64,000 nt of DNA, from contig ONET01000001.1 in NCBI GenBank assembly GCA_900316905.1, forward strand, positions 45,121 to 109,120. The letters are read 5' to 3'. Both the position numbers and the translations under genes were made by a program. Below, in pieces: positions 49,645 through 56,766 of the stretch. This DNA is from an uncultured Treponema sp. (lineage in GTDB: Bacteria; Spirochaetota; Spirochaetia; Treponematales; Treponemataceae). The notes below the pieces were generated by a model. The model was not told the origin of the DNA and made no database searches. It saw nothing but the letters and a program-made list of their open reading frames with translations. Numbering within the stretch: position 1 is the stretch's first letter; each line of letters begins with the position of its first letter.

Positions 49645-50418
49645 ATGGAAGAAGACGGCAAAAAAGAAAACTATCAAGCCATCTGCGACGACATATTGAA
49701 CAAAATCTCAGGCGCTGGCTGTTTGCAAGCCCAAAACGCGGCGGCAGCAAGCTGTAATGGCGGAAATTCAAAAAAAACGCGCCTTTTGCTTCATGCTTGT
49801 TGCGCGCCATGCTCAAGCTACACGCTGGAATATTTGCTGAAATTTTTTGACATCACAATCTACTATTATAATCCCAACATTCACCCGGCGGAGGAGTACC
49901 ATCGCCGCCTTGGCGAGCTTAAAAATTTTTTGCCGCGCTTTTTGGAAAAACAAGAAGGCGCGCGGGCGGTCTTGCAAGAAGCAGCTTATGAGCCGCGGGA
50001 ATTTTTTGACGCGGTTCAGGCGGAGCGCGACAATTTGCAGTCCGAGCCGGAACGAGGCGAGCGCTGCCGCCGCTGCTACCAATTGCGAATGGAAAAGGCC
50101 TACGAATACGCGCGGCAAAACGGCTTTGACTGGTTCACCACCACTCTTAGCATAAGCCCCCACAAGGACGCGCGGAAGATAAACGAGATTGGCCGCGCAT
50201 TGGAAGAGCGCGCCAAAAACGCCGCGCAAGCCCAAGACTCCGACGCCTCAATCGCGCTGTCCGCACCGCGTTGGCTTACAAGCGACTTTAAAAAAAAGAA
50301 CGGCTACAAGCGCAGCCTGGAGCTTTCCAAGGAATACGGCCTTTACCGTCAAGACTACTGTGGTTGCGTTTACTCCAAAGAAAACATCGAGCGGTCGCGC
50401 GCGGGCGGCTGCCTTTAA
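49645..50418 (+). CDS. queH: Epoxyqueuosine reductase QueH
   Basis: A 257-residue iron-sulfur enzyme performing the last step of queuosine synthesis in tRNA, reducing epoxyqueuosine. The three cysteine pairs of QueH (formerly DUF208) are present: [25 protein letters not shown] and [23 protein letters not shown] and [16 protein letters not shown] are also typical. The N-terminal 40 residues are an extra, low-complexity extension. No Shine-Dalgarno sequence precedes the ATG at 49645; TACAAT (49632-49637) lies 7 nt before it, as in other leaderless-type genes here. Its last bases overlap the converging cysK gene. No other queuosine gene is in the window. Confidence 0.92.
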   Translation: MEEDGKKENYQAICDDILNKISGAGCLQAQNAAAASCNGGNSKKTRLLLHACCAPCSSYTLEYLLKFFDITIYYYNPNIHPAEEYHRRLGELKNFLPRFLEKQEGARAVLQEAAYEPREFFDAVQAERDNLQSEPERGERCRRCYQLRMEKAYEYARQNGFDWFTTTLSISPHKDARKINEIGRALEERAKNAAQAQDSDASIALSAPRWLTSDFKKKNGYKRSLELSKEYGLYRQDYCGCVYSKENIERSRAGGCL

Positions 50419-51353
50419 TTTCCGCTAAAAAGGGAAGTTGAAAGGTACCTGTCGCCAGAATCCGGCAAAAGGACTACGATTGTCTTTCCTTTGTTTTCGG
50501 GGCGGTTGGCCAAAATCGTCGCGGCCTTAAGCGCGGCTCCGCTAGAAATGCCGACCAAGATTCCTTCGCTTTGGGCAAAGGCGCGTCCTTCGGCAAAGGC
50601 GTCGTCGTTTTCAATCGGAATGATTTCGTCGTAAACCTTTGTGTTAAGGACGGAGGGAACGAATCCCGCGCCGATTCCCTGGATTTTGTGCACGCCGGCC
50701 GTTCCCTTGGAAAGAACCGGGCTTGTGGCAGGCTCAACGGCCACGACTTTTATGTTGGGATTTTTTTCCTTAAGGTATTCGCCAACGCCTGTCAAAGTTC
50801 CGCCCGTTCCTACGCCAGCGACAAAGAAGTCAATCTTTCCGTCGGTCTGCTCCCAGATTTCGGGGCCGGTGGTCTTTTTGTGGGCCGCGGGGTTGGCCGG
50901 GTTGTCAAACTGGCTTGGAATGATTGAGCCGGGCGTTGCCTCGTGAAGCTCGTTGGCCTTTTCAATGGCGCCCTTCATTCCCTTGGCGCCTTCAGTCAGA
51001 ACGATTTCGGCGCCGTAAGCTTTGAGCAAGTTGCGGCGCTCGACGCTCATCGTGTCGGGCAAGGTCAAAATGGCGTGGTAGCCCTTGGCGGCGGCTACGG
51101 CGGCAAGTCCGATTCCGGTGTTTCCGCTGGTGGGCTCTATGATTGTGGCGCCGGGCTTTAAGAGGCCCTTGGCTTCCGCATCTTCTATCATCGCGAGGGC
51201 GATTCTGTCTTTTACGCTTCCCGCCGGATTCAAGTATTCAAGCTTTGCGAGAATTGTAGCGTTTGCGACTCCCGCCTTTTTTGAGTATCCGTTCAATTGC
51301 AATAGCGGAGTTTTTCCAATAAGTTCCAACGCGCTCTGTTTAATGTCTGCCAT
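50415..51353 (-). CDS. cysK: Cysteine synthase A
   Basis: A 312-residue PLP enzyme making cysteine from O-acetylserine and sulfide in the cytoplasm. K48 in [11 protein letters not shown] binds [14 protein letters not shown] forms the substrate loop, [12 protein letters not shown] binds the phosphate, and [13 protein letters not shown] is the normal C-terminus. Full length. ATG 51353 follows AAGGAG. The promoter TTGTCA-N17-TATAAA on the minus strand is followed by the dyad CCTAG-N7-CTAGG, located downstream of the start of transcription, so a repressor is likely. Sulfur-responsive Rrf2-type control would fit but no such regulator is nearby. The gene stands alone; no serine acetyltransferase is adjacent. 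Confidence 0.95.
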   Translation of the reverse strand: MADIKQSALELIGKTPLLQLNGYSKKAGVANATILAKLEYLNPAGSVKDRIALAMIEDAEAKGLLKPGATIIEPTSGNTGIGLAAVAAAKGYHAILTLPDTMSVERRNLLKAYGAEIVLTEGAKGMKGAIEKANELHEATPGSIIPSQFDNPANPAAHKKTTGPEIWEQTDGKIDFFVAGVGTGGTLTGVGEYLKEKNPNIKVVAVEPATSPVLSKGTAGVHKIQGIGAGFVPSVLNTKVYDEIIPIENDDAFAEGRAFAQSEGILVGISSGAALKAATILANRPENKGKTIVVLLPDSGDRYLSTSLFSGN

Positions 51354-51377
51354 AATCGTCTCCTTGTCAAATAATAA

Positions 51378-51439
51378 CCTAGTATTACGCTAGGAATATA
51401 GGATAATTTATTTATACAGCGCGCAAACGTTTTTGACAA
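51378..51439 (-). promoter_or_regulatory. cysK promoter and downstream dyad
   Basis: Minus strand TTGTCA (51439-51434), 17-bp spacer, TATAAA (51416-51411). Between this and the ribosome site lies CCTAG (51378-51382)/CTAGG (51390-51394), with a further CCTAT half at 51398-51402. Position after +1 suggests a repressor site. Confidence 0.65.
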
Positions 51440-51458
51440 TATGTTTTTTAAAAGAATT

Positions 51459-51701
51459 TCAAAAATTCTTTGACCAAGGGCAAACGAAGCATAAGGAAAA
51501 CAAAACGCGGACAAAGAGGGGCGGTGTTGGCGCTTTGGCGATTCTCTCTATCGTAGAAAGTTTTGGAACATTCTTGTAAATTTCCATCAAGCCAATATAA
51601 CTTGTGGCCGTGTCGCAGGCTTCCGCCAATTGCTCTTGCGTCATCCCTTTTTCTTTGCGAATTCGTTTTATATTGTCAATCACAGTTTTTTCCAAGCTCA
51701 T
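51459..51701 (-). pseudogene. Broken XRE-family regulator gene
   Basis: Residues 1-45 from MSLEKTVIDNIKRIRKEKGM through PKLSTIERIA are nearly identical to the intact XRE protein at 56348. The frame then departs into APTPPLFVRVLFSLCF. Reading one frame over gives ANTAPLCPRFVFL and an end EFLKFF, a plausible XRE tail, so a small deletion near 51535 has joined the parts out of frame. The helix-turn-helix itself is complete, and a shortened protein could still be made. It is divergent from the lipoprotein gene at 51805, as in the other XRE pairs. Confidence 0.7.
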
Positions 51702-51739
51702 ATCATGTATCATTTTAGATATATTCATATATTTTTTTA

Positions 51740-51769
51740 TTGACAAAAATAGGTATAGCATTATATCAT
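51740..51769 (+). promoter_or_regulatory. Promoter of the lipoprotein gene at 51805
   Basis: TTGACA (51740-51745), 18-bp spacer, TATCAT (51764-51769). The AT-rich stretch just upstream resembles the region between the exported gene and XRE gene near 56.25-56.34 kb, notably the shared GTCAATAAAAA. Confidence 0.6.
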
Positions 51770-51804
51770 TTTTATTATATTGTTTTTGGCATTTGGAGGC
51801 ATTT

Positions 51805-52806
51805 ATGGAAATGAAAACAAGAGCGTCTTTTTTATTGTCCGCGGTTATTTTTATTTGCGCGATGGTTTCTTGCTCCGGCGGTGGCGACGATTTGCCCTTT
51901 ATTCCGCCATCGAATCCCTTTGCCGGAAAAAGTTTTGTCGATGTAACTGTGTATGATTATTTAGAAGTAGATATGATGGAAGCGTATAAAGACGGCGGTT
52001 TTTTGCCTGTCATTGTTTTTGACGAAAACGAAGCGACATTTAGCGCGGTAAGAGAAGGGAAAAAAATAAAACTAGGCAAGTTTTTTTACAATTATAATCC
52101 TGTCATAAGAGAAGTCTATCTTACATTCAAAGGCGTATATAAAATCAGTGAATCGGCAGAACCTGAATTGCTGACCTCAACTCAAGACATTGCAAACTAT
52201 TGGCTTTATGATTGGTTTGTTGATTTTGCGAAAGTGTCTGATTCTAACCTGGCTGAAGACATTGCAACAGAGGAAGACGCTATAAACGAATGGGCAACCT
52301 CTTTGTCTGCCACTGGCAGCGAGGCCACGGAAGAAGCGGTGACTCAGCTTCTTGCCGCCTATGCTAAGCTTTCATTGGGGCAAACTTGTTCGACGCAATA
52401 TGAAATTGGAAGCGTTCTTTCTAGCGGCTTTATTCAATTAAAAACAAAGTGTTTGTATGATGAAGGAAAGGCTTGGACTGAACAGCCTGGCGGCATATTT
52501 TTTGACAAAGAATCAGAATGGGGCTTTTTTTCCGTATATCCTATGGATGCCGCTTTTGGATATGTGGCGCGAATAAATGGCGAAAATTATTATGCCAAAA
52601 CGATAAATCTTAATTCTGGAAATGTTTTTAAGGATCCCGAAGATGAAACAGACACAGTAAAAATCGCTTTTTCCCAGCCGACGCTTAACGAGCAGGGCGA
52701 GAGATGCTTGACTATAACGGCAACGCCTGGAGGAGCAAAAGAATTTGTTTTTAGGCCATGGTCCGCTTTCTTTTTTGCCGCGCTTTGCATGTATCCATTT
52801 TATTAA
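51805..52806 (+). CDS. Lipoprotein of unknown function
   Basis: A 333-residue predicted lipoprotein. MEMKTRASFLLSAVIFICAM then VSCSGGGDD gives a signal sequence and lipidation cysteine, like the SCSGGG of the 8.2-kb lipoprotein. The mature part is acidic and has no recognised domain; it contains VTVYDYLEVDMMEAYKDGGF and repeated short beta-like segments. The start ATG 51805 follows TTTGGAGG by five bases; a longer frame upstream is noise crossing the promoter. It is divergent from a broken XRE gene. The C-terminal end FFFAALCMYPFY is unusually hydrophobic for a mature lipoprotein. Function unknown. Confidence 0.78.
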   Translation: MEMKTRASFLLSAVIFICAMVSCSGGGDDLPFIPPSNPFAGKSFVDVTVYDYLEVDMMEAYKDGGFLPVIVFDENEATFSAVREGKKIKLGKFFYNYNPVIREVYLTFKGVYKISESAEPELLTSTQDIANYWLYDWFVDFAKVSDSNLAEDIATEEDAINEWATSLSATGSEATEEAVTQLLAAYAKLSLGQTCSTQYEIGSVLSSGFIQLKTKCLYDEGKAWTEQPGGIFFDKESEWGFFSVYPMDAAFGYVARINGENYYAKTINLNSGNVFKDPEDETDTVKIAFSQPTLNEQGERCLTITATPGGAKEFVFRPWSAFFFAALCMYPFY

Positions 52807-52838
52807 TCTAGCAATATATTCCTTTTGCCCTAGAAACA

Positions 52839-52859
52839 TAGCGCGCAATGCGCTACAAT
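52839..52859 (+). promoter_or_regulatory. argA leaderless-type -10 with inverted repeat
   Basis: TAGCGC (52839-52844)/GCGCTA (52850-52855) is an inverted repeat whose last two bases begin TACAAT (52854-52859), 8 nt before the ATG. The -35 is weak, as with 30064-30085. Confidence 0.5.
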
Positions 52860-52867
52860 AAAAAGCG

Positions 52868-54226
52868 ATGGAAAATTTATCGGAAAGCGCCAAGCAGATT
52901 CGCGACGTGATAAACTACATAAAGATTTTCAAGGACGCCTTGGCGGTCATACACATCGACGACCAAATAATCGACTCGGGCCTTTTGCCCAGCCTTATTC
53001 ACGACATAGCGCTGATTCACCAAGCCGGCCTAAAAGTCATCGTGGCCCCGGGCGCGCGAAAGCAAATCAGCGAAATTTTGGACGGCGCCAAAATCGAATG
53101 GAAAATCCAAAACGGCTCGCGCGTCGCGCCCGAATCAGCCATGCCGCTAATCAAGACCGCAGCCTTTGACGTGGCCAACACAATCATGAACCACTTGGCC
53201 GGCGAAAACCGCACCGCCGTCATCGGCAACTGGGTCAAGGCCCGCGCCAAGGGCGTTCTTGACGGAACCGATTACGGAACGGCCGGCGAAATCGACAAGC
53301 TCAAAATCGACGTCATAAAGCAAACATTGGACGACGGCTTCATTCCGATTTTTCCCTGCATTGGCTGGAACGATTTGGGAAAGCCCTACAATATTTCAAG
53401 CGCGGAACTGGCCCAGCAAATCGCTTGCGGCCTAAAGGCGCAAAAACTTTTTTACATCCTTCCAGACCCAAAAATTTCCAAGAATGAATTTTCGCTTCCT
53501 GACAGCGTTCACCTTAGCGACGGCGGAAACATTCCGGCGATGAATCTTGCGGAGGCGGAGGAAATCTTGCGCATGAACGGCGATTGCAAAACGGAGGCAA
53601 ACGAACATCGCGCGCAAATACTTTCGCTCTTGCGTTTGGCAAAGGACGCGTGCAAAAAAGGCGTTGACCGCGTTCACATTCTAAACGGAAATGTTGACGG
53701 AATTTTGCCTTGCGAAATTTTCAGCGGCATCGGAAGCGGAACGATGGTCTACAACAACGGCTACGGCGACTTGCGCGCGATGCAGCCGCAGGACATACCG
53801 AGCGTTTTGTCGTTGATGAATCCTTTTGTCCAAAAAGGAATTTTGTTGGAGCGCACGGCAAAGCAGCTTAAGGCCGACTTGGACAGCTACATCGTCTACA
53901 ACGTTGACGAAGGAATCCACGCCTGCGCCGCGCTAAAGGTTTACCAAGAATCGGGCGCTTCCAGTGAGGCGACGCAAGCGGAGATTTGCGCTGTCGCCGT
54001 CGATCCCGCTTACGGAAACATGGGCGTCGGCCCCAAGATTGTAAACTATTTGTTGGACAAGGCCCGCGCTCAAAAAATAAAATCTGTTTTTGTTATGACC
54101 ACGCAAACGGCCGACTTTTTTGAAAAACTGGGATTCGCGCCCGACTCAATCGACTCGATTCCGCCTGAGCGCAAAAAGCTTTGGAACCCCGAGCGAGGTT
54201 CCAAGGTTTACCGAATGAAGTTTTAA
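52868..54226 (+). CDS. argA: N-acetylglutamate synthase ArgA
   Basis: A 452-residue enzyme of arginine biosynthesis, transferring acetyl from acetyl-CoA to glutamate. Residues about 20-290 are an amino-acid-kinase-like domain (VIHIDDQIIDSG, LKVIVAPGARKQI, DGFIPIFPCIGWNDLG), which usually binds arginine as feedback inhibitor. A GNAT acetyltransferase domain follows (about 305-452) with AEICAVAVDPAYGNMGVGPKI as the acetyl-CoA site and VMTTQTADFFEKLGF near the end. The layout is that of E. coli ArgA. The ATG at 52868 has no Shine-Dalgarno sequence and lies 8 nt after a -10 box. No other arg gene is adjacent. Confidence 0.9.
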   Translation: MENLSESAKQIRDVINYIKIFKDALAVIHIDDQIIDSGLLPSLIHDIALIHQAGLKVIVAPGARKQISEILDGAKIEWKIQNGSRVAPESAMPLIKTAAFDVANTIMNHLAGENRTAVIGNWVKARAKGVLDGTDYGTAGEIDKLKIDVIKQTLDDGFIPIFPCIGWNDLGKPYNISSAELAQQIACGLKAQKLFYILPDPKISKNEFSLPDSVHLSDGGNIPAMNLAEAEEILRMNGDCKTEANEHRAQILSLLRLAKDACKKGVDRVHILNGNVDGILPCEIFSGIGSGTMVYNNGYGDLRAMQPQDIPSVLSLMNPFVQKGILLERTAKQLKADLDSYIVYNVDEGIHACAALKVYQESGASSEATQAEICAVAVDPAYGNMGVGPKIVNYLLDKARAQKIKSVFVMTTQTADFFEKLGFAPDSIDSIPPERKKLWNPERGSKVYRMKF

Positions 54227-54231
54227 AAAAG

Positions 54232-54257
54232 ATTGCCGGGTCAAGCCCGGCAATGAC
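54232..54257. repeat. Dispersed palindromic repeat
   Basis: A 26-bp copy starting ATTGCCGGGTCAAGCCCGGC, identical to 11500-11525. A related half-site (GTCATTCCCGCGCTTGA) follows at 54267. It begins a few bases after the argA stop. Confidence 0.75.
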
Positions 54258-54361
54258 GCGCAAATTGTCATTCCCGCGCTTGATTGTCCGCGCTCTGTCA
54301 AGAGCGCAGTTGAATCGCTTCCTATATCAAAATGGAGCGGAGCGACATACGCAGGAATCTT

Positions 54362-55264
54362 TTACTCAAACAAAATTAGGAAGGGGCCGTCGTTGTCGCC
54401 CTTGTAGGCGTCAAACTCAAGCCTAATATTTGAAACGTTTTTGCTCAAAACAAATTCCACGGGCACATCGATGGCGCCGGCCGGAATATCTCCTATTTGG
54501 ACTGACTGCGACACGGGCCTATACGCGTATCCGCCTTTAACTTCCTCCGTAATATTCGATTGAAGAGTGTTTACGCCATAGACATTGTTTCCCTTAAGCG
54601 TAAACTGAATAACGTCGCCTTTTTGCGGCTTGGCGCTCAAAATGTCGCTGAGGGGAATGTGGCAATAGTAGGAATTGTCCCCGTCGTTGGCCGCGGCAAA
54701 GCGAACCTTTGTCAAGTCAACGGTGACGACCTTTCCAAGCGGCTCGTTGGTGGCGGTGACTTTCTTGATGTAAATCTTGATTCCAGGAAGCCAGTTCCAG
54801 TCCTTGTCGGCGACGGCGACACCTAAGCGCTCGCAAATCGTTTTGTCGGCGGGGCGAATGTCGCACTTTCCGTCAACATATCCGTAGTCATAACATTTGT
54901 TTACAGCGCCGTAAACAAATGTTTGATAGGCGGAGATTTTTTTAGAAATGTCGCCGATGCAAACCGTGCTGCTTTTTGGAGCGTTGTGGTTTTCGTTTTC
55001 TTCGCCGTAGTAGGTGTTGATGTAAAGATTTGCGATTTTGGCGCCATCGGGGCTGGAGCATTCATAGGTGACGTACTTGTAGCCTGTAAAGTCAACGGGC
55101 TTGTCCAAATCCAACGAGGCAAGGCCTTCGCCGTCGGTGGTCAAAAGAGTTCCGTTGGCTTCGGGCGAAACATAAATGTCTTTTGTTTTGGGAGCGGCGT
55201 AAAGGCTGGCCGCGGCAAAGGCCAAGCAAAGCGCGCCCAAGAATATTTTATTGTTCTTTTTCAT
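54362..55264 (-). CDS. Exported protein of unknown function (tandem paralog 2)
   Basis: A 300-residue secreted or periplasmic protein. KIFLGALCLAFAAASLYAAP is a cleavable signal peptide. It shares the order KDIYVSPEANGTLLTTDGEG, DFTGYKYVTYECSSPDG, KIYIKKVTATNEPLGKV and GDVIQFTLKGNNVYG with the gene upstream (55289-56215), so the two arose by duplication. The predicted beta-rich fold and lack of catalytic motifs would fit a carbohydrate-binding or surface protein, but this is speculation. ATG 55264 follows GGAG. It lies 24 bp after its paralog in the same direction, so they form an operon, with an XRE regulator divergent from it. Confidence 0.75.
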   Translation of the reverse strand: MKKNNKIFLGALCLAFAAASLYAAPKTKDIYVSPEANGTLLTTDGEGLASLDLDKPVDFTGYKYVTYECSSPDGAKIANLYINTYYGEENENHNAPKSSTVCIGDISKKISAYQTFVYGAVNKCYDYGYVDGKCDIRPADKTICERLGVAVADKDWNWLPGIKIYIKKVTATNEPLGKVVTVDLTKVRFAAANDGDNSYYCHIPLSDILSAKPQKGDVIQFTLKGNNVYGVNTLQSNITEEVKGGYAYRPVSQSVQIGDIPAGAIDVPVEFVLSKNVSNIRLEFDAYKGDNDGPFLILFE

Positions 55265-55288
55265 AATTTTCTCCTTAAGCTTTTTCTC

Positions 55289-56215
55289 TTACTTTGAATA
55301 AATCAAGTAGGGGCCTTTGAACTCGCTTTCGTCTTCAAAGGTGATGATTTCGAGCGTCATCTTTGAACCGTTTTTTAGAATCGGCAAGTCAATAGTGTCG
55401 TTGACTTTTTGTCCTTTCGCGAATCCGCGTCCATTCCATTCAACTGAAACTTGCTGCCATTCGCCTGAATCGTCAAAAACATTCGCGCGGAAATTGCCCA
55501 GGTCATAGGCGTTTGTTCCCTTTAGTTTAAACTGAACGATGTCGCCGGCTTTGGGAGTCGTTCCCAATGTGTTTTGAAGGTCCGCCCAATAAGCGTAGTG
55601 CTTGCTGCCGTCGTCCCATGTGACTGAATTGTTGATTGCAAAGAAACGAGTCTTGCTATAGTCAATCACATGCAATTGGCCAATCGCGTTGTTTGTGGCG
55701 GTCACTTTCTTTACGAAAATTTTTATGTTCGGAATGTTCTTCCAGTTTGCGTCATAAACGCCTATGTTAAAATGGTCGGCGGCAGCCTTTTCCGGGTTTC
55801 TGTAAATTTTCTTTCCATTTTCCCAATGCTCGTAGCACATTATGGAACTGTAAATCACGCCTTGATAAAGAGCGGTTTTTTTTTGGATGTCGTAAATTCT
55901 AATTTTTGCCGACTCATCCCAATCATAGTCTTCGTTTTCTTCTGGAACAAAGCCAAAGTATAATTCAATGTGCGAGAATTTTTTTCCGTCGGGGCTGGAA
56001 CATTCAACTTGCAAATACTTGTAGCCGGAAAGATCAACTTCCTCTCCAAAGTCCACTTGGGCCCAGCCGTTTGCGTCTGTTGTCACCAACATTCCGTTTT
56101 TTTCTTTGGCAACCCAAATGTCTTTTGGCGCCTTTGCTTTTGGGGCGGCGTAAAGGCTGGCCGCCAAGAGCGACAAGCAAGCCGCGCAAAAAAGGGCGCG
56201 TCCAATTTTTTTCAT
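55289..56215 (-). CDS. Exported protein of unknown function (tandem paralog 1)
   Basis: A 308-residue paralog of the following gene. Signal peptide: MKKIGRALFCAACLSLLAAS before LYAAPKAK. Shared blocks with the paralog are KDIWVAKEKNGMLVTTDANG, DLSGYKYLQVECSSPDGKK, KIFVKKVTATNNAIGQL and GDIVQFKLKGTNAYD. No enzyme motif is seen. ATG 56215 is used because GGAGGA stands just before it; a few codons of longer frame would include that site. It is divergent from the XRE regulator at 56348 across a 132-bp AT-rich region rich in TATATA tracts, which may hold the operator. Confidence 0.75.
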   Translation of the reverse strand: MKKIGRALFCAACLSLLAASLYAAPKAKAPKDIWVAKEKNGMLVTTDANGWAQVDFGEEVDLSGYKYLQVECSSPDGKKFSHIELYFGFVPEENEDYDWDESAKIRIYDIQKKTALYQGVIYSSIMCYEHWENGKKIYRNPEKAAADHFNIGVYDANWKNIPNIKIFVKKVTATNNAIGQLHVIDYSKTRFFAINNSVTWDDGSKHYAYWADLQNTLGTTPKAGDIVQFKLKGTNAYDLGNFRANVFDDSGEWQQVSVEWNGRGFAKGQKVNDTIDLPILKNGSKMTLEIITFEDESEFKGPYLIYSK

Positions 56216-56347
56216 AAATTCCTCCATAGTTAATTATATATAAAAAATGATATATGCTTATATCTGAAAAGTCAATAAAAATATTTTTATATATGAAATA
56301 TAATATATTGTTATATATAATTTAGATAATATAGTTATGCAAGAATT

Positions 56348-56659
56348 ATGACTTTGGAAAAGACTGTAATAGACAACATCAAGAGAATCCGCAAAGAAAA
56401 GGGCATCACGCAGGAACAGCTGGCGGAAGCGTGCAACACGGCTACCAGTTACATAGGGCTTATGGAAATTTACAGAAATGTTCCAAAACTTTCCACAATT
56501 GAGAGAATCGCCGCGGCGCTTGGCGTTGAACCGCAGGTCCTTTTTCAAAAACGGGAAAAGGATTCGCCGACAGAACGAAAGATAAAGGCTATAAAGAACA
56601 CCGTCATGCATTCGGTCGAAAAGGAATTGATGCGAGCCTTGCGCGAGGAGCTTTATTAA
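56348..56659 (+). CDS. XRE-family helix-turn-helix regulator
   Basis: A 103-residue DNA-binding protein. The helix-turn-helix is in residues about 8-62: NIKRIRKEKGITQEQLAEAC then TSYIGLMEIYRNVPKLSTIERIAAALGVEPQ contains the recognition helix. The tail is charged. It is almost identical in its first 45 residues to the broken gene at 51459-51701, so one arose from the other by duplication. It is divergent from the two exported paralogs. There is no clear Shine-Dalgarno sequence; a GATAAT lies 17 nt before the ATG. It probably represses the exported genes and itself; the inducer is unknown. Confidence 0.85.
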   Translation: MTLEKTVIDNIKRIRKEKGITQEQLAEACNTATSYIGLMEIYRNVPKLSTIERIAAALGVEPQVLFQKREKDSPTERKIKAIKNTVMHSVEKELMRALREELY

Positions 56660-56766
56660 GAGCTCCGTTCGTTTATAGTTAAAATAATATAATTTTATAT
56701 CAAAATTTATTTTTTTTCTCTTGCGCGTTTTGCTCTTGCCGAGTTATAATTAAGGCGGAGAAAAAC

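Noticed and set aside
52513..52893. Minus-strand frame of 126 codons opposite the lipoprotein end
   Set aside because: No ribosome site or domain, and it overlaps the lipoprotein gene and the argA promoter.
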